Shown here piece by piece: positions 44,642 through 51,973 of a stretch of DNA of 64,000 bases. The DNA comes from Deltaproteobacteria bacterium. Lineage in GTDB: Bacteria > Myxococcota_A > UBA9042. A model generated the notes under the pieces. The model was not told the DNA's origin. It ran no database searches and saw only the letters and a list, made by a program, of their open reading frames with translations. Position 1 is the first letter of the stretch, and every line of letters begins with the position of its first letter. The stretch is taken from positions 1-64,000 of the forward strand of contig JACKFC010000002.1 of NCBI GenBank assembly GCA_020632665.1. Reading direction: 5' to 3'. Made by a program: the position numbers and the translations under genes.

Positions 44642-45943
44642 TCACGGCACGCGGCAAACCCCCGCTGAGCACGAGCCCGTCGGACAAGGCGAGCCGTCGG
44701 CGCGCGTCGCGCTCGTGCAGCTCCCATCGATTGGCTGGCACGCGTCCTCGGTGCAGGGGAACCCGTCGCCGCAGAGGCGCTCCGGCAAGGCCACCCTCCG
44801 CAGGGTGCCTCCATCGAAGTCCGCCAGCCACACGACTGCGCCGTCTTCGACCGCGAGGCCGTAGAGGCGTTCGAAGCGGGCGCTCTCGGCTGGTCCATCG
44901 ACGGTGCCCGGCCCCATTCCTCCAGCGATCGTCCGTACCGAGCCGTCTGGTTCGACGACGCGCAGTCGAGGTGAGCCGGTCGAGATGAAGAAGATCCGAT
45001 CGGCCGCCCACACCACGCGCCGCGGCAGCGTCATGGTACCCAAACCCAGGGGTCCGTCGGAGTGACCCTGCGGTCCTCCCGCGACGGTCACGACCAGCCC
45101 ATCGGGTCGCAGCGCACGAATGCGGTTGTTGCCATAGTCGCCGATGTAGAGCGTGCCGTCGGGCGCCGCGCTGATCCCGTGCGGACCGCTGAAGCGCGCC
45201 TGCGCCGCCGGGCCGTCTGCGTATCCCTTGGTGGTCCCCGCCAAGACGACGACCTGAGTCGACTCCGCAGGCAGCGCGCGCACGCTCGACGTGCCGTATT
45301 CGACCCAGACGGCGTCCCCGTTCGGCGCTTCATCGACGTCGCGTGCCGTCGTGAGCACCGCGTCTTCACCACCTGGCCCTCGCGCGGCGCCGCCTCCCGC
45401 GAGCGTCGTGACCGATCCGTTCGCGTCGACGAGGCGCAGCAGCGTGCCGTAGTCGGTCAGAGCAAGGAAGCCGCCGTCGCTCCGCGCGGCCAGCGCGTTG
45501 GGCTGGTGCAGGTGGGCGACATCCGCCGTGCCGTCTCGCGTCCCGCTGCCGCCGGTGCCGGCGAATACGACGAGCCCGTCGTCGGTGAGCCGCATGACGC
45601 GATTGGCCGTCCGGTCGGCGACGTAGAGTCGACCGTCGGCGCCGAACGTCACGTCGAAAGGACCGTCGAGCGCGGGAGCCGAGGCCACCGTCGTCACCAC
45701 GGCGGTCGCTCCCAGCTGGCAGAGATCGGGCTCGCTGACCTCGGCAACGATGTCCGGGGCGTCGCTCGTTGTGACGTCCGCGCCACCGCCCAGCAGCGTG
45801 TCCTCCGAACGGCTGCGGCGCGCGCGATCGGCACCATCGCCGCCGTCCCATTGCGTCGCGGTTCCTGTCGTTGCCGACGCCGACGGATTGCAACCACCGA
45901 CGCCGACCACGAGTCCAACTCCGACCAGCATCAGCTGCAACAT
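44642..45943 (-). CDS. NHL-repeat beta-propeller lipoprotein
   Basis: A 433-residue lipoprotein from ATG 45943; no strong ribosome site is visible. The signal ends VVGVGGC. A Ser/Thr/Asp linker is followed by about five or six NHL-type blades (FGADGRLYVADRTANRVMRL, PDGTLYIGDYGNNRIRALRP, RLYGLAVEDGAVVWLADFDG), interspersed with GGxxGxxDGP loops (AGTTKGYADGPAAQARFSGP), a common NHL variety in secreted bacterial proteins. It ends in a Cys-rich unit (CGDGFPCTEDACQPIDGSC) like those of the giant lipoproteins, tying it to the same surface-protein set. Confidence 0.85.
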   Translation of the reverse strand: MLQLMLVGVGLVVGVGGCNPSASATTGTATQWDGGDGADRARRSRSEDTLLGGGADVTTSDAPDIVAEVSEPDLCQLGATAVVTTVASAPALDGPFDVTFGADGRLYVADRTANRVMRLTDDGLVVFAGTGGSGTRDGTADVAHLHQPNALAARSDGGFLALTDYGTLLRLVDANGSVTTLAGGGAARGPGGEDAVLTTARDVDEAPNGDAVWVEYGTSSVRALPAESTQVVVLAGTTKGYADGPAAQARFSGPHGISAAPDGTLYIGDYGNNRIRALRPDGLVVTVAGGPQGHSDGPLGLGTMTLPRRVVWAADRIFFISTGSPRLRVVEPDGSVRTIAGGMGPGTVDGPAESARFERLYGLAVEDGAVVWLADFDGGTLRRVALPERLCGDGFPCTEDACQPIDGSCTSATRADGSPCPTGSCSAGVCRVP

Positions 45944-46328
45944 GCGTACTGCAGGACGGGACCCGCGGGCGTCGGGAATTGCCCTGCCCCACCGGCCCGT
46001 CGAGTGACCCTGCGGAGGTGGGGAGCAATTCGTCCATTGGAAGAGGCCGACATCCATCTCCGACACGATGGACGATTTGGCCCCCCGCCGCCATCTCATC
46101 TTCTGCCTCGCCCGCGCTGCTGGCCGGGCTGCTCGCCGTCGGGGTCACGCGGTTCCGGCGGCGCGCGGCGCCGCCGCGGCAGGTGTTCGAAATCCTTTGC
46201 CTGCCACGACCACAGTAGCCAAGCGCGGTGACGAGATTTCGAATCCGAAGGCAATCGATCGCTGAACCGCGATCCCGCCCGTCTCACAGGAGGCAGATGC
46301 CGACGCAGGGCCCATCCGCAGCCTACCC
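45944..46328. other. Gene-poor stretch upstream of the NHL lipoprotein
   Basis: No convincing gene. A strong GC hairpin (CGGCGGCGC / GCGCCGCCG, 46156-46176) is present. AGGAGGCAG then ATG at about 46297 gives a perfect start region whose frame runs straight into the REP-like palindrome at 46329, as if a gene had been cut off after about ten codons. Confidence 0.4.
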
Positions 46329-46351
46329 GTCGAGGTGCCGGGCGATTCGAC
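46329..46351 (-). repeat. REP-like palindrome, copy 7
   Basis: The minus strand reads GTCGAATCGCCCGGCACCTC then GAC. It lies 11 bases from the end of the arginyltransferase-like gene. Confidence 0.85.
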
Positions 46352-46362
46352 GAGCGGCGGCA

Positions 46363-47427
46363 TCAGCTCCCGACGGAGAGCGCTGCCACGGCGGCGCGGA
46401 CGATCGCCGCGACGTCGTCGCTGGTCGCGAGGGTCTCGCGTCGGAAGAGCGCCCGCAATTCGTAGTGGTCCGGGAGATCCGTGGCCGAGTCCATATCGTC
46501 GAGCAGGTCGATGTCGTGGTCGACGCCGGCGCGGGTCAAGGCGAAGACGTCCCGGTCGTGCAGGTACTCGATGAGCAGCACCTCGTCGCCGCTGCAGCCC
46601 GCCGGCAGCCGCGCGTGCACCAGCCCGGCGAGGTATTCGTGCGGCTCCTCGGCAGCGGGCGCCATGCAGCTCAGCGCGAAGCCCGGGTTCAATCGCTCCT
46701 CGTGCGCGATGCTGGCGTTCTGCAGGGCGTCGCATAGCTCGCGCACCCTGCGGTCGTGGCGATCGACGATCCGCAGCCGTGTCGGCATCCGCTCGCGGCG
46801 CCGCCAGCGTCCGCCGGCGTCGAGGTATTGCATCACGCCGAGGCTCGCCTTGTAGTCGAAGGCCGAAAGCCCCGGCACGACGTACCCCGGATAGTAGTAC
46901 CGGGCGCCGTGCGTGATGCCGTACTCGATCTCCTCGAGCATCGTGTAGATGCCGAGGCCGTATTGCCGATAGCTCGGGTCGTAGAGCGCGATATGGCTGA
47001 CCACGCTTTCGCGGCCGAGGTCGAAATAGCTCACCGCCACCAGGCGCTCGCCGTCGTAGATGGCGCATTCGCGGCCCTCGATCGGCGTCTCGCCGTAGCC
47101 GAGGACGATGGGATCGAGCTCGGTGCTGATCATGCCGAAGAAGCGGTGCTTCATCGCGGCGTAGAGCCGGCGGCGCTCGTCGTCGACGCGGGCCGGGCCG
47201 AACGCGCAGCGGAAGCGGCTGCGCGCGCGTCGGAGGATGCGGCCGTGGTTGCGGCGGTGGCGATGCTCTCGCAGCGGCAGGCGCGCGTTGACGATCCCGC
47301 GCACGCGGTGGTCGATGCAGAGCAGGTCGCAGCGGACCAAGAGCGGGCCGGCGCGGAACCAGCCCTCCGCCAGCAGCGCGTCCCACTCCTCGGGCGACGA
47401 TACGTTCGGCGAGACGATCTCGATCAC
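46363..47427 (-). CDS. Arginyl-tRNA--protein transferase-like protein (GNAT fold)
   Basis: A 354-residue protein read from GTG 47427 with GGGGAGG ahead. The core holds the C-terminal ATE-type acyltransferase pattern: ERLVAVSYFDLGRESVVSHI, LYDPSYRQYGLGIYTMLEEI, HGARYYYPGYVVPGLSAFDYKA. In Ate1/Bpt enzymes these segments transfer Arg or Leu from tRNA to protein N-termini for N-end-rule decay. The N-terminal Cys cluster typical of Ate1 is weak (only CDLLC), and the C-terminal 130 residues are unfamiliar, so it may be a diverged paralogue with another acceptor. It stands alone. Confidence 0.75.
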   Translation of the reverse strand: MIEIVSPNVSSPEEWDALLAEGWFRAGPLLVRCDLLCIDHRVRGIVNARLPLREHRHRRNHGRILRRARSRFRCAFGPARVDDERRRLYAAMKHRFFGMISTELDPIVLGYGETPIEGRECAIYDGERLVAVSYFDLGRESVVSHIALYDPSYRQYGLGIYTMLEEIEYGITHGARYYYPGYVVPGLSAFDYKASLGVMQYLDAGGRWRRRERMPTRLRIVDRHDRRVRELCDALQNASIAHEERLNPGFALSCMAPAAEEPHEYLAGLVHARLPAGCSGDEVLLIEYLHDRDVFALTRAGVDHDIDLLDDMDSATDLPDHYELRALFRRETLATSDDVAAIVRAAVAALSVGS

Positions 47428-47556
47428 CGGAATCCTCCCCTCCGCGGCCGCCCACCGCGCCGAGTATCACAGGCGCGAGGGTGTGCGTAGTGATCAGGCA
47501 GGCCGAGGTCTAGCATGTGGGACGCGGCGAACATTCGCCGCGTGGAGGACGTGTTC

Positions 47557-49446
47557 GTGGTCGGTGCCGCTCGAATCTGTCGTGCCCGAGGCTGGTTGGC
47601 CTCCGTGTCGCTCGTGCTCGCGACCGCGGCCGGCTGCAGTGGCTCGGAGACGCCGACACCGACCGACGCCGTGGTCGACGCCGGCACCCTCGACACCGGC
47701 GGTGACGCGGCAGTTGATGGCGAAGCGGACGCCGCAGAAAAGGGACACGGCGGCACCGATTCCGTGGGCCGCGGTGATGGCAGCAGCGGCGACGTCGGCG
47801 ACCCCGCGGCGGTCGACCCCGCCGACGCGATCTACGATCCAACGACCCTGCTGCAGATCCGGATCGAGCTCCCGTCCGCCGAGTGGGACGCGCTGCGCAC
47901 CCAGGAGCGCGACCTCGGGGTGCTGTTGACGCCGGTCTGCGGCACCGAGCCCTTCGCCAGTTCCTTCACCTGGTTCGCCGCGAAGGTCGAGGTCGGCGGC
48001 GAGGTCTTCGAGCAGGTCGGCGTGCGCAAGAAGGGCTTCATCGGCTCGATGTCGGCGGTCAAGCCGAGCCTCAAGCTGAAGTTCGACAAATTCGTCGCCG
48101 GTCAGGACTTCCACGGCGTCGAGCGCTTCACCCTGAACAACAACCGACAAGATCCGAGCCACGTCCGGCAATGCCTGACCTACGGTCTATTCCGAGCCGC
48201 CGGGATCCCGGCGCCGCGCTGCAACCTGGCGCAGGTCTTCGTCAATGGCGTCAGCGTCGGCATCTACACGCACGTCGAGGCGGTGAAGCGGCGCTTCCTC
48301 GAGCGCAACTTTCCGAGTCCAGACGGCTATTTGTACGAGGGCACGCTGAGCGACTTCCGGGATGGCTGGCTCGCGACCTTCGAGCTCGAGACCAGCCCCG
48401 CAGCGCCCGACCTCGGCTTGTTGCAGAAGGTCGCCGCAGCGCTGGCGTTGCCCGACGCCGAGCTGTTGCCTGCGCTCGGTGCGCTGGTCGATTTGGACGG
48501 CTTCTATTCGTTCTGGGCGATGGAGGTGCTGGTCAATCACTTCGATGGCTACGCCGGCAACGCCAACAACTACTTCGTCTACGCCGATCCCGATGCCGCG
48601 AAGCTGGTCTTCATGCCGTGGGGCGTCGACGCGAGCCTGCTCGACGGGACCTTCCTCGGGCCGACGGCTCCGAAAGGGCTGCTCGCCCGGTCGGCGTTGG
48701 CGCGGCGGCTCTATCTGCACCCCGAGGGCCGCGTGGCGTATTGGAAGCGGCTCGCCGAGCTGCTCGACGCGGTCTGGGATGCCGGCGGTCTACTCGACCA
48801 GATCGACGGATTCGAGGCGCTGATCGGCGAGCTCGCGGCCACAGATCCGCTGACCAAGGGCGCGCCATTCTCCTTCGCGCAGCACCTGACCTACCTCCGC
48901 AACTGGATCACCGCCAGGCCGGCGCAGCTCGCTGGAACGCTGGAAACGCAGCCCAACTGGGAGTTCCCGCTGCCCGGGCCGTTCTGCTACGCGGTCGCGC
49001 ACGAGCTCCAGGGTTCGTTCAGCACAACGTGGGGAACGGCCGCATTCGCCGACGCGCACAACGCGGGTACGGCGACGCTCTCTGGCCATTTCGGCGAGCT
49101 CACGCTCGACGGCGTCGCCGGTGGCGCCAAGGTCGGCGTCGACAGCCAGAATCCCAACCGCGTCGCGCTCTCGGTCGCCTTCGTCCCGCCTGGCGATCCG
49201 ACCGGCTATGTCGAGGCGACGGCGCTGATCGACAAGGCCGAGTTCGTCGTTGGCAGCGCCATCTCGCTGCGCGGGATCTTCAAGGGCGGCGGCGGCAGCA
49301 TCACCTCTCAACCGCAAGGCGCGCAGGCGCCCGCGCAGGTCGGGCTGCTGTGGGGCGGCACGCTGACGTTGGAGAAGGTCGGCTTCGAGAGCGGCGCGGT
49401 CGTGCAGGGGGCGTTGGTGTCGCAGTGGGTCGAGCCGAGTCCTTGA
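47557..49446 (+). CDS. CotH-kinase-family lipoprotein
   Basis: About 629 residues from GTG 47557 (GGAGG eight bases ahead; an in-frame ATG at 47515 is the alternative). The signal ends LATAAGC. A Gly/Asp/Ala linker leads to the CotH-like kinase fold (about 90-430): VRKKGFIGSMSAVKPSLKLKF, ERFTLNNNRQDPSHVRQ, NGVSVGIYTHVEAVKRRFLE, then NANNYFVYADPDAAKLVFMP with WGVD. CotH proteins phosphorylate spore-coat or surface proteins, but Asp/Asn/Lys residues here need alignment. The last ~150 residues look like a beta-sandwich. It is a probable secreted kinase acting on the cell surface, by analogy. Confidence 0.85.
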   Translation: MVGAARICRARGWLASVSLVLATAAGCSGSETPTPTDAVVDAGTLDTGGDAAVDGEADAAEKGHGGTDSVGRGDGSSGDVGDPAAVDPADAIYDPTTLLQIRIELPSAEWDALRTQERDLGVLLTPVCGTEPFASSFTWFAAKVEVGGEVFEQVGVRKKGFIGSMSAVKPSLKLKFDKFVAGQDFHGVERFTLNNNRQDPSHVRQCLTYGLFRAAGIPAPRCNLAQVFVNGVSVGIYTHVEAVKRRFLERNFPSPDGYLYEGTLSDFRDGWLATFELETSPAAPDLGLLQKVAAALALPDAELLPALGALVDLDGFYSFWAMEVLVNHFDGYAGNANNYFVYADPDAAKLVFMPWGVDASLLDGTFLGPTAPKGLLARSALARRLYLHPEGRVAYWKRLAELLDAVWDAGGLLDQIDGFEALIGELAATDPLTKGAPFSFAQHLTYLRNWITARPAQLAGTLETQPNWEFPLPGPFCYAVAHELQGSFSTTWGTAAFADAHNAGTATLSGHFGELTLDGVAGGAKVGVDSQNPNRVALSVAFVPPGDPTGYVEATALIDKAEFVVGSAISLRGIFKGGGGSITSQPQGAQAPAQVGLLWGGTLTLEKVGFESGAVVQGALVSQWVEPSP

Positions 49447-49491
49447 ACGACGGCGCTGCGACGGCCGGCCATGGGGCGGCACTCGAGTGGG

Positions 49492-49678
49492 CTACCACGC
49501 GGCGAGCGTGCCGAAGGCGAGTACGACCATCCAGTCGCCCACTGCGCTGAGCGACGCCGCGTTGAGGCGCTCCGCGCGCACCACGACCGTGTCGAAGATG
49601 ATGAAGTCCCAGCCGGTGGCGACTTCGAGCGCGACGAATCCACCGGGGCCGGCAGCGCAGGTCAGGAGGTAGCTGCCG
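49492..49678 (-). pseudogene. Truncated 3' copy of the outer-membrane protein gene at 55 kb
   Basis: The minus strand encodes about 61 residues (TGSYLLTCAAGPGGFVALEV, DTVVVRAERLNAASLSAVGD) almost identical to the last 61 residues of the gene at 55037-55750. Homology begins exactly at the REP-like palindrome 49679-49699. No start codon or signal peptide remains. Confidence 0.88.
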
Positions 49679-49699
49679 GTCGAAATGCCCAGCACCTCG
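49679..49699 (+). repeat. REP-like palindrome, copy 8
   Basis: GTCGAAATGCCCAGCACCTC then G; junction between the truncated OMP copy and the 135-bp cassette region. Confidence 0.85.
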
Positions 49700-49726
49700 C
49701 ACAGGGGCCTCACAAGGTCGACGTCA

Positions 49727-49840
49727 CGGCGCTGCCGGGGGTCGGCAACGCGGCGTTGGCCGAGCATATCGAGCGGGTCGGCGTGCCGCTCTACCGTCGT
49801 GGCGATCGGGTCGCGGCTTGAGGCAGGCCTCTCCGTTTCC
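49727..49840 (+). repeat. Shared cassette, copy 1 (encodes a C-terminal peptide)
   Basis: Together with the palindrome that follows, 135 bases (to 49861) match 56670-56804. The open frame ends LAEHIERVGVPLYRRGDRVAA and stop, and looks like the last codons of an unknown gene. It is bracketed by REP-like palindromes 49679 and 49841. Confidence 0.8.
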
Positions 49841-49861
49841 GTCGAAATGCCCGGCACGTCG
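49841..49861 (+). repeat. REP-like palindrome, copy 9
   Basis: GTCGAAATGCCCGGCACGTC then G; right border of cassette copy 1. Confidence 0.88.
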
Positions 49862-50034
49862 CCGGGAAGTGACTTCGTGGGAAGCGTGAACGACACAGGC
49901 GAGAAGTCCCTGGTTGACCATCTCCACTTCGAGTACCGTGCGTTTGGCGTGCTTTTGGTTGACCTCACCGGCTTCGGCAGGATTCAACCATCTCCCTTGG
50001 ACGGGCAAAAACTCGGGCAGCAAGACGAGGGCAA
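49862..50034. other. Spacer upstream of a small secreted protein gene
   Basis: 173 bases of lower GC content than the surroundings, with no hairpin and no recognised coding similarity on either strand. It probably holds the promoter of the gene at 50035. Confidence 0.4.
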
Positions 50035-50547
50035 ATGTTGCAGTTCGACAAACCAGTTGCCTGGGTCATCGTGCTGAGAGCCGCGACGCGTTCCACCCTC
50101 CCGCTCGCGCTGACCGTTGCTTTGGCACTGCCGTCGCTGACATACGCACAGACCTCACCCGTCGTGCTGCCGCAATCTATGACACCGACGACCGTGCCCT
50201 CGCCGGTCGAGCAGGTCTACCTACGTCCGGAGCGCAGGGTCGGCGGCGTGGTCGCCGGTGTGCTGATTGGCTTCGGCAGCGGTCACTTGGTGCAAGGGCG
50301 GTATTTGGGTCGTGGCTTGTTCTTCACGATCTCCGAGGCTGTTACGTTCATCGCTGGCATCCACCTCGTCGCTGAGGCCTCTGGCGGGCGCAATCCCTTT
50401 GGCCTCAGCAACGGTACGGCCTTCGGCATCGGTCTGACGAGCCAACTCACCTGGGCAGTGCTGAGGATCTGGCAGATCGGTGACTTGATTTGGGCCGCGC
50501 CGCCCGCCCCGCCGCGCGGTGAACGCAACACCGCAACAAGTCCCTGA
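50035..50547 (+). CDS. Small exported membrane protein, unknown function
   Basis: 170 residues from ATG 50035 (GACGAGGGC upstream). A signal peptide (STLPLALTVALALPSLTYAQ) is followed by a short linker and two hydrophobic segments: VGGVVAGVLIGFGSGHLVQG with YLGRGLFFTISEAVTFIAG, and a third at FGIGLTSQLTWAVLRIW. The GFGxGHxxQGRYxxRG pattern resembles TM2-like small membrane proteins of Myxococcota. A Pro-rich tail ends the protein. Confidence 0.65.
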   Translation: MLQFDKPVAWVIVLRAATRSTLPLALTVALALPSLTYAQTSPVVLPQSMTPTTVPSPVEQVYLRPERRVGGVVAGVLIGFGSGHLVQGRYLGRGLFFTISEAVTFIAGIHLVAEASGGRNPFGLSNGTAFGIGLTSQLTWAVLRIWQIGDLIWAAPPAPPRGERNTATSP

Positions 50548-50819
50548 CGATTCTTCGGCTTGATGCCTTGCGCCGTTTCTCCGGCGATGGTCGCGCTCCG
50601 CGCGTCGCAGGACGTGCCGGCGCAACGCTGGCTGTTTGGTATCTGGCCGGCCGGTTGAATGTATCCACGAGTGCAACCCCGCCGTGCGATCGTGGTCGTC
50701 GTCGGTCACAGTCCGGAGCAAGCTGGGGGGAGCTTCAGCTCGAGGCGATCACGGCCTGTGTCGGCGGAGCCCATCTGGCAACCGGCAGCAGCGAGTCGAG
50801 CGCGGAGCTGGGCCGCGCT
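50548..50819. other. Gene-poor stretch before REP copy 10
   Basis: No gene is supported. Short frames are open on both strands, but none has a start site or family similarity. The sequence runs directly into the palindrome at 50820. Confidence 0.4.
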
Positions 50820-50840
50820 GTCGAAATGCCTGGCACCTCG
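50820..50840 (+). repeat. REP-like palindrome, copy 10
   Basis: GTCGAAATGCCTGGCACCTC then GTTCGG; left border of a nucleotidyltransferase fragment. Confidence 0.85.
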
Positions 50841-50845
50841 TTCGG

Positions 50846-50942
50846 CACATCAACACACAAGCGGTCGCGGAACACCGTGATCTCGTGCGCCAGCAACTCC
50901 TCGGCGTCGAGCTTCGCCGCGGTTCGCAGACCCGCTTCGAGC
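50846..50942 (-). pseudogene. Internal fragment of the nucleotidyltransferase gene
   Basis: The minus strand encodes about 32 residues, EAGLRTAAKLDAEELLAHEI then TVFRDRLCVDV, matching the middle of the intact gene (DAGLGTAAMLDAEELLAHEI). Both ends stop within 5-15 bases of REP-like palindromes (50820-50840 and 50958-50983). Confidence 0.85.
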
Positions 50943-50957
50943 TCCTTGAGCTCCTTC

Positions 50958-50983
50958 GTCGAAGTGCCCGGCACCTCGCTTGG
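50958..50983 (+). repeat. REP-like palindrome, copy 11, with trailing half-copies
   Basis: GTCGAAGTGCCCGGCACCTC then GCTTGG, followed by two repeats of GCACCTCGCTTGGACG (to about 51017), that is, the right half of the element in tandem. Confidence 0.9.
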
Positions 50984-51165
50984 GCACCTCGCTTGGACGG
51001 CACCTCGCTTGGACGGGGTTGCGCTGCAAGCGCGCTGACGCGTAGCCTCCTCGGCACTCGTGGAGCGGCGTGGATGTCGTGTGATTCGTCCGCCCACCCG
51101 CAGATGTTGGCTCGTGTTGTGAGCACAGCCGCCACGAGTCCACCCCGAACTCATCGAGAGGAAGC

Positions 51166-51957
51166 ATGATCTCACAATTTTCGCGACGCATGGTCCTGGC
51201 ATTCGGCGTTCTCTTGTTCTCGCTCACCGTGAGCGGCTGTGCGACACCGGCGTCGACGTCGTCGAATACGGAGTCCAACGACGCGGTCGATGGCTCTGGG
51301 CCGCCCAAGGCTCCGCCGACCGACACCGCCCTCGTCGAGTACCTCTGGAATACCTGGGGGATTCGGCTGTCGGGCTACACCGGCTGGGCAGAGAACTTCC
51401 AGGAGACCGGCGGCGGCGCCTGGACCACGACGATGACGGGCGACACCGAGCTGAAGGGGATCGGCAAGCACACGATGGCGATCGAAGAAATCGTGCAGCC
51501 GATCGGTGCTGGCACCGACGTCAGCATCTTCATCACCGACACCGAGGCGAACGTCCAGCGCTACTTCCAGTACAACGCCGCCGAGGGCTACGTCACCATC
51601 GGCACCGTCGAGAAGAGCGTGTCGGTCTCGGCGCAGGAGGACGGCTCGTTCACCGTCTGGACCTATGACGCCAGCAGCGGCAAGGAGAAGGAGAATACGA
51701 CCGAGGTCGCCGACGGCTATGCCGCCTTCAAGACGGTCGCGGAGTTCAACGGCCTCAAGGATATCCCGCCTCATATCCTGCTGACCGCGTTTGCCGTTGC
51801 GCACACCGACATCCCGGCGGCGCGGACGCCGACCTCGTGCACCAACACCGCCTCGACCCCGCCGGTGTGCACGCTCTTCAAGGCCTTCTGCGACTGCAGC
51901 GCCTGCAAGGCGCTCGACCGGACCGACGGCGACTGCAGCAAGTGCCCGAGCCTGTAG
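51166..51957 (+). CDS. Lipoprotein of unknown function with C-terminal Cys cluster
   Basis: 263 residues; GAGAGGAAGC precedes the ATG and the signal ends FSLTVSGC. The mature part has a Ser/Asn/Asp linker, then a compact beta-rich region (about 50-190; EYLWNTWGIRLSGYTGWAEN, DVSIFITDTEANVQRYFQYN, GYVTIGTVEKSVSVSAQ). It ends in a Cys-rich tail (VCTLFKAFCDCSACKALD, DCSKCPSL) with seven Cys plus one further upstream. No known domain. It is not coupled to neighbours. Confidence 0.75.
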   Translation: MISQFSRRMVLAFGVLLFSLTVSGCATPASTSSNTESNDAVDGSGPPKAPPTDTALVEYLWNTWGIRLSGYTGWAENFQETGGGAWTTTMTGDTELKGIGKHTMAIEEIVQPIGAGTDVSIFITDTEANVQRYFQYNAAEGYVTIGTVEKSVSVSAQEDGSFTVWTYDASSGKEKENTTEVADGYAAFKTVAEFNGLKDIPPHILLTAFAVAHTDIPAARTPTSCTNTASTPPVCTLFKAFCDCSACKALDRTDGDCSKCPSL

Positions 51958-51973
51958 ACGAACGCGTCGCGGG

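Noticed and set aside
49679..49861. Integron gene cassettes with attC sites
   Set aside because: The palindromes are about 21-26 bp, all of one sequence, without GTTRRRY boxes, and no integron integrase is in view. The cassette-like look is better explained by REP-type elements.
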